Shown in pieces: positions 1 through 6,223 of a DNA stretch of 9,209 nucleotides. The notes beneath the pieces were generated by a model. The model made no database searches and was not told the DNA's origin. It was given only the letters and a program-made list of their open reading frames with translations. The stretch is from positions 2,865-12,073 of the forward strand of contig JAHEBI010000031.1 of assembly GCA_024642325.1 (NCBI GenBank), in the 5' to 3' direction. The position numbers and the translations under genes were made by a program. The first letter of the stretch is position 1. Each line of letters starts with the position of its first letter. The DNA comes from Eudoraea sp. GTDB lineage: Bacteria; Bacteroidota; Bacteroidia; Flavobacteriales; Flavobacteriaceae.

Positions 1-220
1 AGATAGATGCTACGGGTTTATCCTTCTCATTTTTTAAATAGGTTTCAGAAGCCGTTGCTATATATCTGATAGTTTTTCCACCATTGATGATTTCGTGTTT
101 TGATATAAAGGATTTTGCTTCTGGAATAAACAGACTGTCTTCTTTTTTTTCCTGCGCCTGAAGCATGAAGAAAGGCATTAGCAAAAGAATTAGCAGGCCT
201 GTTTTAAACTGATTTATCAT
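1..220 (-). CDS. S10-type serine carboxypeptidase, N-terminal part (runs off the window)
   Basis: Only the first 73 residues are present; the gene continues past base 1. It starts at an ATG (218-220) and opens with a clear export signal: a short basic stretch, then a hydrophobic core GLLILLLMPFFML, ending near AQA/AQE at about residue 23. The next segment contains SKHEIINGGKTIRYIATASE and later NEKDKPVASI. This is the N-terminal pattern I know from Bacteroidota S10 serine carboxypeptidases, where a 'T.H.v.i.Gk.i.YtAtaG' strand leads into '.dekgkp.AsiF'. The family is periplasmic or secreted and removes C-terminal residues from peptides with a Ser-Asp-His triad, but the catalytic part lies outside the window, so activity cannot be judged. 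About 230 bases separate it from the DUF6090 gene upstream, so it may have its own promoter. The signal peptide is firm; the family call rests on about 40 residues. Confidence 0.72.
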   Translation of the reverse strand, partial: MINQFKTGLLILLLMPFFMLQAQEKKEDSLFIPEAKSFISKHEIINGGKTIRYIATASETYLKNEKDKPVASI

Positions 221-320
221 TCAAATGGTTTTTAAAGGTTAATTTAGATGTAATTATGTCTATTTTTAAAGATTTGATCATTCTTTCCCGGGTCAACAAA
301 TAGCAATGCCCCATTCATCA

Positions 321-398
321 ATATTCGAGTTTCCAAGATAGTAAATGAAGGAAACAGTTTCCGTTTTTATTTAAATCTTTTTATTATGCTTCGAATAT
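321..398. repeat. Nested inverted repeats upstream of the carboxypeptidase gene
   Basis: In the gap between the DUF6090 and carboxypeptidase genes, ATATTCGA (321-328) is the exact reverse complement of TCGAATAT (391-398). Between these arms, GTTTCC (329-334), GGAAAC (350-355) and GTTTCC (357-362) form a second set. The central GGAAAC can pair with either GTTTCC copy, and 350-362 is a 13-base imperfect palindrome (GGAAAC-A-GTTTCC). It could be a leader RNA structure or a binding site. No run of T follows the stem on the minus strand, so it is not a standard terminator. Short AT-rich inverted repeats can arise by chance. Confidence 0.3.
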
Positions 399-453
399 CC
401 CTGGTAAGTTGATAGCATAGATTATAGAAGTGATTGAGTGCAGGCAAATGGTT

Positions 454-1170
454 TTAATCTTTCACAGTACCCAACTCTGTATTTATTAATTTGACAATGG
501 TATCTATTTCGCGCAAGGCCTTACTATAAACTGAGTCTTTAGCAGCAGTCAAATAAATACTTTCCACAAAAATATTTTGCATTTCCACCTCATAAAGTCT
601 TTCAGCTTTTACGGCTTTAAAAGCATCAAAATTAACTACCCCTCTTAGTGCTGGGGATAATTCATTAATAATAATCTCCCAATGAATATTTTCAAGCTTG
701 TTGGTAAAGATGTAGGTGTTTTCCAATTGTTGAATTAAACTGGTTATCTCCTCATTTTTAAGGAGTTTTAGGTTTCCACTGTTCACGAGGGTCTCATAAA
801 TATTTCCGCTACTATTAAAATCGGAATATTGAGACAATCCCATAGCTATTAAGGCAAGAGAATCTGATTTAGTAAAATCCTGAGCCCTGATTATTTTGTT
901 AGCGTGTTTATAAGTTGCCGAGAAATAGTTGTTAAATGCTTTAACGTCGGTAAGTTGTTTCCTGTCATCTTCTATCTGTCGTTTTATATTCCGATACGAC
1001 TTTCTTTCCTCTTCCTTTTCTACCCGCCGGTTATTCCAATTATTGATTTGCAGGGCAATCAGAATCCCGATGACTACCAAAATAATCTCGCCAATGGCAT
1101 ACAACAGATATTTGGTAAACCTCTTTTCAATAAATAATTGCTTCCTTGTTTTTCTAAAAAAATTAATCAT
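454..1170 (-). CDS. DUF6090 family single-pass membrane protein
   Basis: This 238-residue protein carries the hallmark N-terminus of DUF6090: a basic lead (MINFFRKTRKQL), then ENRF-like EKRFTKYLLYAIGE and the membrane segment around residues 21-41, ending in IGILIALQINNWN. A charged, probably coiled-coil stretch (about 46-75, rich in E, K and R) follows. The remaining 160 residues are mainly helical and soluble, with no catalytic motif I can identify. The topology suggests an inner-membrane anchor with the C-terminal part on one side. The function of the family is unknown. DUF6090 genes are frequent in Flavobacteriia, often as several paralogs, but only one copy is seen here. The ATG at 1168-1170 fits the family start exactly. 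The gap to the 58-residue gene upstream is 79 bases, so co-transcription is possible. Confidence 0.88.
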   Translation of the reverse strand: MINFFRKTRKQLFIEKRFTKYLLYAIGEIILVVIGILIALQINNWNNRRVEKEEERKSYRNIKRQIEDDRKQLTDVKAFNNYFSATYKHANKIIRAQDFTKSDSLALIAMGLSQYSDFNSSGNIYETLVNSGNLKLLKNEEITSLIQQLENTYIFTNKLENIHWEIIINELSPALRGVVNFDAFKAVKAERLYEVEMQNIFVESIYLTAAKDSVYSKALREIDTIVKLINTELGTVKD

Positions 1171-1188
1171 TCAGATATCATTTTTAGC

Positions 1189-1214
1189 TCTAAACCGGCT
1201 AGTCAGAGTTTAGA
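1189..1214. repeat. Seven-base-pair inverted repeat between two small membrane protein genes
   Basis: TCTAAAC (1189-1195) and GTTTAGA (1208-1214) are perfect reverse complements with a 12-base loop. The element lies between the stop of the 58-residue gene and the start of the DUF6090 gene. On the transcribed minus strand the stem is followed by an A-rich rather than T-rich stretch, so it does not look like an intrinsic terminator. It may be an RNA hairpin or chance. Confidence 0.25.
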
Positions 1215-1249
1215 TATGGCTTTGGAAAGAGCATTCAGTTTAAATTATT

Positions 1250-1426
1250 CTAGGCATTTCTGGATGATAAAAGTGCCGTAATAACCAAACCGCATCCAAT
1301 TCCTGTAATCAGGCATGCCACGAACCAAATAGGCGAGGTTTGAACAAAAAACAGGCCTACGCCCAAGCCAATGAGCGTAGTTCCTCCGATGGCCCATGAA
1401 CTTTTATCCTTATTATCGGTCGCCAT
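1250..1426 (-). CDS. Small two-helix membrane protein, 58 residues
   Basis: An open frame with ATG at 1424-1426 and TAG at 1250-1252 encodes 58 residues. It starts with a short charged head (MATDNKDKSS), followed by a glycine-rich hydrophobic helix at about 11-29 (WAIGGTTLIGLGVGLFFV), a short turn with SPIW, and a second hydrophobic helix at about 33-53 (WFVACLITGIGCGLVI). The tail is short and polar (SSRNA). The composition, two helices with a tight turn and an exact fit between the two neighbouring genes on the same strand make it a likely real gene. It resembles the small hydrophobic proteins with 'WaiGG..liGiGvGf' openings that I recall from Bacteroidota genomes, which have no known role. 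Glycine patterns such as GxGxG suggest close helix packing or oligomer formation; this is inference. Confidence 0.7.
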   Translation of the reverse strand: MATDNKDKSSWAIGGTTLIGLGVGLFFVQTSPIWFVACLITGIGCGLVITALLSSRNA

Positions 1427-1480
1427 TATTATGCGTTTTGAATTGATCTCAAAAGGTAAATTTTTAACAAAAGATGAACT

Positions 1481-1494
1481 ATGACTTTTGTCAT
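1481..1494. promoter_or_regulatory. Possible operator: palindrome upstream of the 58-residue gene
   Basis: ATGAC (1481-1485) and GTCAT (1490-1494) form a perfect five-base inverted repeat around TTTT, centred about 61 bases upstream of the ATG of the 58-residue gene. A TTGATC/GATCAA pair (1443-1448 and 1495-1500) and a second short hairpin, GGAAT/ATTCC (1541-1555), lie nearby. Position and symmetry would suit a dimeric regulator, but I recognise no specific regulator site and the region has no clear Bacteroidota -33/-7 promoter match. Treat as a weak candidate. Confidence 0.22.
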
Positions 1495-1583
1495 GATCAA
1501 ATCAGGATGAGATGGTGGCTGAAAGACATCGCTAATTATTGGAATAACGCATTCCCTGGCAGAGAGTACAAATAAACCTCCGG

Positions 1584-2366
1584 TTAATTAACATCTTTAT
1601 GCGTACTTTTCTGGAGTGAAATCATTGACTGTTGCCCTACCTTAAATAAGCCTTTTTGAGGACGGTTAAGATCTACGATAAGAGTAGTTAGGGCAGAAAA
1701 GGCTAAAATCATGGGAATTACGGCAATTAAACCCCTTGGTTTTGTAAAACCTGCTTTAATACCTATTGTAGCCATGGTCATTAACGAGATGGCCAGAAGT
1801 GTTATCCAAATGCTAAGGGGAATCCGATCCCGCAAACCAGCAGTGACTCGTTTTTCGTGGAGGTCAATGAGGTTATTCATCGATTGAATCATCAGAGATG
1901 TATTCGTATTAGGTGTAGCCAGGGCGGCTTCCGTTACTTCATTCCATAAAAGACCATGCAACTCAACTGATCTGACGAGCTCCTTATTTATATCTGTGCT
2001 GTTTGTGGCCTGCAAGCGTACGTCAACATATTCCCTTAATAATTTCTTTACTTCGGTTTTGTATTTCGTATCAATAAGGTCTGCCCTTAAGTAAGAGGTG
2101 CCAATTTCGTTGGCTTCCTCCAGGACATATTGTTTGCGCTGGTTATATTGTGAGGTGGCAATTGAAAATGTGAAAGCAAGCAGGAACCCCAGTACTCCAA
2201 TAAGCCCACCTACCATGGGTGACAGGGTACCCGGTTCCACTTCTTCTTTAAATCGTTTATTCCGCCTGGTAATTTGATAGCCAATTTCAAAAGCGATCAA
2301 TTGTAAAAGAAAAAGACTAATATAGACGAGATAAAGCGGGACTGATTCCAAAGGGGTGTTATTCAT
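1584..2366 (-). CDS. DUF4239 (bestrophin-like domain) membrane protein
   Basis: This 260-residue protein has four predicted membrane segments in two pairs: about residues 9-30 and 52-70, then 184-204 and 211-231. A soluble helical middle section separates the pairs. Family signatures are visible: GFLLAFTFSIA after the second helix, EEANEIGTSYLRADL at 83-97, a YVDVRL stretch, NLIDLHEKR at 165-173, and a C-terminal DLNRPQKGLFKVGQQ. These match DUF4239, which databases label 'bestrophin-like' because of a distant similarity to chloride channels. Channel activity has not been shown for this branch as far as I know, so no transport function is claimed. The length is normal for the family and the protein looks intact. 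The ATG at 2364-2366 places the first helix properly. It is 157 bases upstream of the 58-residue gene and about 200 downstream of DUF502. Confidence 0.85.
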   Translation of the reverse strand: MNNTPLESVPLYLVYISLFLLQLIAFEIGYQITRRNKRFKEEVEPGTLSPMVGGLIGVLGFLLAFTFSIATSQYNQRKQYVLEEANEIGTSYLRADLIDTKYKTEVKKLLREYVDVRLQATNSTDINKELVRSVELHGLLWNEVTEAALATPNTNTSLMIQSMNNLIDLHEKRVTAGLRDRIPLSIWITLLAISLMTMATIGIKAGFTKPRGLIAVIPMILAFSALTTLIVDLNRPQKGLFKVGQQSMISLQKSTHKDVN

Positions 2367-2568
2367 ATTTCTCTACTTTGGTTATGGTAAGCAAAGATTG
2401 TAATTTAATTGGATTTTACTTCATGAAATCTGAGCTATTTTATACCAAAACCAGGGTTGATCGAAAAATAAAATAAATGATAAAAGTTTAGAAATCAAGC
2501 GATAATGCCTCTTCTTTGATCAAAAACAGTAGATAAAAAATATTTCACTTTAACCAAAGAGCTTCCAT

Positions 2569-3174
2569 CTAAAACGAAGATTCGTTAATTTCTCCTTGAA
2601 GAATCTCCCTGGCATCTAAGCCTAATTTCTTATATATTTTCATGGCACTTAGCTCGGGTATATCCAATATTTTAAGACGTTCTTTCTTAACAAAAACAAC
2701 ATCCCCGGACATAGGGTTTGGCGCTCCCGGAATAAATACAGCACTTAACTCTTCATCAATTTTATCCATTAAAAATCCAATTTGCCATACCTCTTCAATG
2801 TTTACAAGAACTACCTCCTTTAAATACTCAGATTCCAGGCCAACAGCAGACTCAGACATCCCTTTTAAGAGGCTATATCCCGGTATCTTTGAAAGAATTT
2901 TATCTTCTATCAATTTTATGAATTGACTGGCTTTTGTTGTTTTAGTGAACAAACCTGCCATAAAACAGACCAATAATAGTATAAACAAGGCAATAATTCT
3001 TGATAAGGCAATTCCCCCGATTGTATCCAACGGAATTAAATCGGAAATGGGGGTAACCAACTTCCTAAAAAATATCAGGGCTTTGTCAATAATAAAAAAA
3101 ATTAATACGATAGGGACTACAAAGAAGAATCCTCCAATCAGAGTTGTTTTAATAAATGATGTAATATTTTTCAT
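2569..3174 (-). CDS. DUF502 family membrane protein
   Basis: I place the start at ATG 3172-3174, giving 201 residues. The frame could be read back to a TTG at 3201, but the shorter form begins MKNITSFIKTTLIGG, which is the usual family opening. There are two long hydrophobic segments, about residues 8-35 and 57-77, and then a soluble C-terminal domain. DUF502 landmarks are present: the proline in the first helix (FVVPIVLIF), IPGYSLLKGMSES at 97-109 (family pattern 'iP...iY...k'), and VFIPGAPNPMSGDVVFV at 146-162 (family pattern 'vfvPtaPnPtsG'). The family is widespread in bacteria and has no established function. The ORF is intact. It lies 64 bases downstream of the 57-residue gene, so the two may share a transcript. 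Confidence 0.87.
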   Translation of the reverse strand: MKNITSFIKTTLIGGFFFVVPIVLIFFIIDKALIFFRKLVTPISDLIPLDTIGGIALSRIIALFILLLVCFMAGLFTKTTKASQFIKLIEDKILSKIPGYSLLKGMSESAVGLESEYLKEVVLVNIEEVWQIGFLMDKIDEELSAVFIPGAPNPMSGDVVFVKKERLKILDIPELSAMKIYKKLGLDAREILQGEINESSF

Positions 3175-3238
3175 AGTTGCGATTTTCGAGGTTGCATTCA
3201 AGATGAAAATTGGTATTTCAATTTAGTCAAAATTTCAC

Positions 3239-3412
3239 CTAAAAATAACTCAGCCACCATTTATCTCTGTTGTTATTCTTGTAATTGTTAAACCAGTTAC
3301 AAGCAGGATATAAGGCAATGATAAGTGCTATCCATACAAGATAAACTACCCAGAGAATGAAACCATATCCCTTTAGTTCTTGTTGTTCGTTAACCCAGAA
3401 GTCAATAACCAT
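3239..3412 (-). CDS. 57-residue membrane protein resembling the C-terminal tail of DUF1624 proteins
   Basis: ATG at 3410-3412 and TAG at 3239-3241 bound a 57-residue frame; an in-frame stop (3449-3451) lies only 36 bases before the start, so it cannot extend far. The protein has a polar head, one hydrophobic helix at about 17-36 (YGFILWVVYLVWIALIIALY), then LYPACNWF and a basic stretch ending in KWWLSYF. The order 'vYLVW...lYPlCkWf..yK...kdWWLSYL' is what I remember as the extreme C-terminus of DUF1624 / heparan-glucosaminide N-acetyltransferase-like membrane proteins. Nothing in the 180 bases upstream looks like the rest of such a protein. It is either a genuine small protein that shares this tail, or the surviving end of a deleted gene. 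Frame integrity and conserved-looking residues favour a translated product. Confidence 0.68.
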   Translation of the reverse strand: MVIDFWVNEQQELKGYGFILWVVYLVWIALIIALYPACNWFNNYKNNNRDKWWLSYF

Positions 3413-3595
3413 AGGTGTTTTGGTTGAGTGGTTTATGTATTTTAAATTTTACAGAAAAAATGAAAGATAACGACTGCAAATGAATACTTGTTTAAAATTT
3501 GCGGTATGATTGTGCCGGTATTGAGGAACCAAGGTTTAATCTTTACATTGATTTATTTTAAAATATTTCATCAAGATGGAGAGCTGTAATTCATG

Positions 3596-4579
3596 TTATT
3601 CCCCTACAATAATGGAGACATTTCCTGTTTTATGGCCTTTTTCTACATACCTGAATGCATCAGCAATTTCTTCCAGCGGATAAGATCTGTCTATGACAGC
3701 TTTGAATTCACCTTCTTCTATCAGTTTTTTAACCAGGAGTACGCTTCGCTTTATATTGGGCGGATAAGGGAATTTGACTTTTTTCCCTTCCTGTCCCGGG
3801 AGACGACCAAAGATGCCAGTTGTAAGGGCGTAAAACAAATTTTGTGACCAGGGCCCTAATTCAGAGGAGATATAAACACCGCCCGGGTTTAATAATGACT
3901 TGCATTTACCAAAAGTACTTTTGCCAACAGTATCAAAAACATAATCATATTTTCCAGAGTCCTTGGTGAAATCTTCAATGGTATAATCAATTACTTTATT
4001 GGCGCCCAATGATTTTACCAGTTCTATATTTTTGGTACTGCAGACCGCAGTAATATCTGCGCCAAAATACTTTAACAACTGAACGGCAGCTGAACCAATT
4101 CCCCCGGAGGCGCCATTGACAATTACTTTTTGACCTTTTTGGAGCTCAACTTTGTTGATGATGTTGTACGCATAATGAACCCCTTCTATGCAAGCCCCCG
4201 CTTGTTGATAGTTGAAGCCTGCAGGCATTGTTGAAACACCTTTGCTCTCCGGGAATACCAGATATTCAGCATAGGAGCTCAGGACACTGTCGTCAAACCC
4301 AAAAACTTTATCCCCGACTTTAAATGTAGTTACTGCTTTGCCAATTTTGACAATGTCACCCGCAAATTCGGTTCCCGGAATATTTTTATTTGGTCTAAAA
4401 AAACCCAGGACAAAACGCATAATAAATGGCTTTGCCCTTAAGTTGGCACAATCTGTTCTGTTTACAGAAGTTGCCTTTACCCTTACCAGAATATCATGGT
4501 CCTTTGGTTCGGGGATAACCATTTCACGAAGTTGTAAAACATCCGGGGAACCGTATTGGGTGTATACAATAGCCTTCAT
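3596..4579 (-). CDS. Zinc-free NAD(P)H-dependent oxidoreductase, quinone oxidoreductase-like MDR family
   Basis: This 327-residue cytoplasmic enzyme belongs to the medium-chain dehydrogenase/reductase superfamily. The N-terminal GroES-like domain spans about 1-125 (MKAIVYTQYGSPDVLQL; PGTEFAGDIVKIG at 68-80; KVGDKVFGF). The Rossmann domain has the cofactor loop NGASGGIGSAAVQLLK at 155-170 and CSTKN near 180-184, where the lysine suggests NADPH. Zinc is not expected: the catalytic-zinc region reads NRTD (40-43) instead of C-H-T-D, and the four-cysteine structural zinc loop is absent. The family reduces quinones, enones or similar activated double bonds; the substrate here is unknown. The start is ATG 4577-4579. 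A GTG at 4636 would add 19 residues, but they overlap the upstream gene and are not family-like. The gene begins 14 bases after the SnoaL-like gene, so the two are very likely co-transcribed. Confidence 0.9.
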   Translation of the reverse strand: MKAIVYTQYGSPDVLQLREMVIPEPKDHDILVRVKATSVNRTDCANLRAKPFIMRFVLGFFRPNKNIPGTEFAGDIVKIGKAVTTFKVGDKVFGFDDSVLSSYAEYLVFPESKGVSTMPAGFNYQQAGACIEGVHYAYNIINKVELQKGQKVIVNGASGGIGSAAVQLLKYFGADITAVCSTKNIELVKSLGANKVIDYTIEDFTKDSGKYDYVFDTVGKSTFGKCKSLLNPGGVYISSELGPWSQNLFYALTTGIFGRLPGQEGKKVKFPYPPNIKRSVLLVKKLIEEGEFKAVIDRSYPLEEIADAFRYVEKGHKTGNVSIIVGE

Positions 4580-4593
4580 GTATTCATCTGTTT

Positions 4594-5043
4594 TTACCCT
4601 GACGGAAGCATATTCCGTATAGCACTTATTTTCCACTCATTTTCAATGAATACTACTATGAAAGTGCTCCACATCTTCCTAGAAGTACCATCAGGGTTTT
4701 TTATTTCATATCGCGCATCCACTAAAGCACACTGCTGATTAAATAGACGTATTCTATCAATTGTAAGAGTTCTGGTTCCCGGGTTATTTGAAGAACTTTG
4801 AAGCATCCCTTTTATGGATTCGTTTTTACCATTTCTCCATTTCCCGGAAGAAACCAATTGATCCACATCTGTGGTTAAAATACTTTCGAGTAGTACCGTA
4901 TCTTTATTTTCTCTTGCCAGGGAGTAGTTGGCAATTAAGGAATGAATATCTCTTGCCTGTTTTTTATCCGGAATAATTTCCTGTGCGTTACCGATGGCCA
5001 TGATCATAAGATGGAACAGTGTCAGCAGAAATATTTTTTTCAT
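4594..5043 (-). CDS. Exported SnoaL/NTF2-like (DUF4440-type) protein
   Basis: This 149-residue protein starts at ATG 5041-5043 with a signal peptide (MKKIFLLTLFHLMIMAIGNAQ; likely cut after NA at residue 20). The mature part has the SnoaL/NTF2 cone-fold order: helix IHSLIANYSLARENKD with LLESILTTDVDQLVSSG, a linking region, then strands TLTIDRIRLF, CALVDARYEI, RKMWSTFIVVFIENEWKISAIRN. The long strand ending in 'W.I..i' is the usual close of this fold. Such proteins are small binding domains or isomerase-like enzymes; no catalytic residues can be assigned. The predicted location is the periplasm, whereas the enzyme encoded 14 bases downstream is cytoplasmic, so the shared transcript need not mean direct physical cooperation. 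The gap upstream to the lipoprotein gene is 100 bases and holds a weak TACCAA/TTGGTA inverted repeat (5099-5123). Confidence 0.82.
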   Translation of the reverse strand: MKKIFLLTLFHLMIMAIGNAQEIIPDKKQARDIHSLIANYSLARENKDTVLLESILTTDVDQLVSSGKWRNGKNESIKGMLQSSSNNPGTRTLTIDRIRLFNQQCALVDARYEIKNPDGTSRKMWSTFIVVFIENEWKISAIRNMLPSG

Positions 5044-5143
5044 GAGTTTATTTTTTCATTATACGACTTTCCTGGCTTAAAAATACAAAGCTTACCCTTA
5101 CCAAGACAATGGTTATTTTGGTAGTAATAAACGCTCACCGTAA

Positions 5144-6082
5144 TTAATCCTTCACGCTAAAAGTTTTAAGCATGTTTTTACCTGATGCATTGGGCACTTC
5201 AGAAACGAATGCATAATTTCCGGGCTCGAGGTTTATTTCGAAATATCCGGTGGAGCCGGCTGGCATATCATTTATACCACCCAGAAATGTAATTCCATCC
5301 GGAGAAGGTGTTATAAGACCTTTTGGGTCTGCCCAATTCATCCAGCTTTCCAGGGCATCAAGATTGGCATTATCACTCAATCTGACTAAATTCAAATCAT
5401 GTCCCACGAAATTTTCATGGGTAATCTGATCTTTAAAATGAACTGAAAAAACTTGAATTCCTTTGGGAATGGACTTTTCAAAGTTTATTCCTTCGGTACT
5501 TGAGATATTTATTTCAACCGTTGCCTTCGGAGGTAAATTGCCACTATCCTGAGTGCCTACCACTATAGCTTTTGTCATCCCCATGGCATTGTGGAATGTT
5601 CCGTTGGCCATTTTCACATAGCACTCCATGATGTAGTATCCGGGTTCCAGTTTTATGGTAGTCAGGCTTGAGTTTTTTGGAGAAACCAACCCGGATCCGC
5701 CCGAAAAAACGACTTCAAAAAACCAGGCGGGCAGCTTATTAAATTCGGCAAACCCCTCTTCGTCGTTGCCTTCATTAATTAAGTTCATTCCATTTTGAAA
5801 GGGGGGTATTACTTCCTTCTCTGCATCCTCCAATGTTTTACCTGCAGGATATTTGTCTAACAAAAAGAAATGGGTTTCATTGGATTTGTTGATGTATTTA
5901 AAAGTGTTCCAGCCAGAAGGAATGGTATCAACAGACTGGAAATCCATAACCTCTGTAACAATTTCAATGAATTGATCCTTTTTTTTATCAGGACTGCAAC
6001 TTTGTATGATTGCCCATAAAATAAGAATGGAAGACAAGGTCAAAATTCGAAAAGAAATGTGGTTTTTAAATATTGCTTTCAT
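5144..6082 (-). CDS. Lipoprotein with two plastocyanin-like (cupredoxin-type) domains
   Basis: This 312-residue protein starts at ATG 6080-6082; a TTG 27 bases further up is less likely. A hydrophobic signal ends in a lipobox IIQSC with cysteine 29, so it should be a lipoprotein. Two related domains follow, about residues 54-175 and 204-310. Both have a 'P.G...F' opening strand, a 'tHeffLl/DLNLVRL' strand, a helical insert (TLEDAEKE / LDALESWMNW), a glycine-rich loop, and 'LEPGYYIMEC' or 'LEPGNYAFVS' near the end. Domain 1 keeps residues in type 1 copper-like positions: His71, Cys154, His164, and Met167 or Met169. Domain 2 has serine in place of the cysteine and lacks the following histidine. 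The domain pattern matches a plastocyanin-like family I know from bacterial lipoproteins. Metal binding is inference. It is 141 bases downstream of the Asp-box propeller gene. Confidence 0.78.
   Translation of the reverse strand: MKAIFKNHISFRILTLSSILILWAIIQSCSPDKKKDQFIEIVTEVMDFQSVDTIPSGWNTFKYINKSNETHFFLLDKYPAGKTLEDAEKEVIPPFQNGMNLINEGNDEEGFAEFNKLPAWFFEVVFSGGSGLVSPKNSSLTTIKLEPGYYIMECYVKMANGTFHNAMGMTKAIVVGTQDSGNLPPKATVEINISSTEGINFEKSIPKGIQVFSVHFKDQITHENFVGHDLNLVRLSDNANLDALESWMNWADPKGLITPSPDGITFLGGINDMPAGSTGYFEINLEPGNYAFVSEVPNASGKNMLKTFSVKD
5153..5923 (-). repeat. Internal domain duplication in the lipoprotein
   Basis: Residues 54-175 and 204-310 of the lipoprotein align by eye as two copies of one domain, anchored by the 'P.G...F' strand and by KLEPGYYIMEC against NLEPGNYAFVS near each C-terminal end, both followed by a final 'k.f.V' strand. 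The copies are strongly diverged at DNA level, so the duplication is old. Copy 2 has an enlarged helical insert with two tryptophans (WMNW) and no cysteine. Confidence 0.65.
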
Positions 6083-6223
6083 AATGCTGGTTGGTTTTGG
6101 TCCATACAATTTAAGTTAATTAGTTGAAATATAGATACATCACTTATTAAATTCGGCGGAAACCTTTGAAATATTTATATTCTTATCCACAAGCCTGAAA
6201 TGCTAAAATCACAACCTTAAGCT

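Noticed and set aside
3175..3201. Nine-residue extension of the DUF502 protein from a TTG
   Set aside because: The ATG at 3174 gives the usual family opening directly before the first membrane helix.
3413..3595. Possible remains of the rest of a DUF1624 gene upstream of the 57-residue frame
   Set aside because: Reading the minus strand of this 183-base gap shows stops and AT-rich sequence with no recognisable DUF1624 helices or motifs.
4580..4636. Nineteen-residue N-terminal extension of the oxidoreductase from a GTG
   Set aside because: It overlaps the end of the SnoaL-like gene and precedes the typical family start MKAIVYTQYG, which has an ATG 14 bases after that gene's stop.
5099..5123. 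TACCAA/TTGGTA inverted repeat as a terminator after the lipoprotein gene
   Set aside because: The stem is six pairs, AT-rich, with a 13-base loop, and no T-run follows directly on the minus strand.
6083..6109. Nine-residue extension of the lipoprotein from a TTG
   Set aside because: The ATG at 6082 gives a normal basic signal-peptide head and better lipobox spacing.
221..6223. Bacteroidota-type promoters (TTTG at -33, TAnnTTTG at -7) in the gaps
   Set aside because: I scanned the gaps for the minus-strand -7 element and found only one-mismatch or wrongly spaced matches, such as near 1451-1459 and 5085-5094, none with a -33 element at 17-20 bases.
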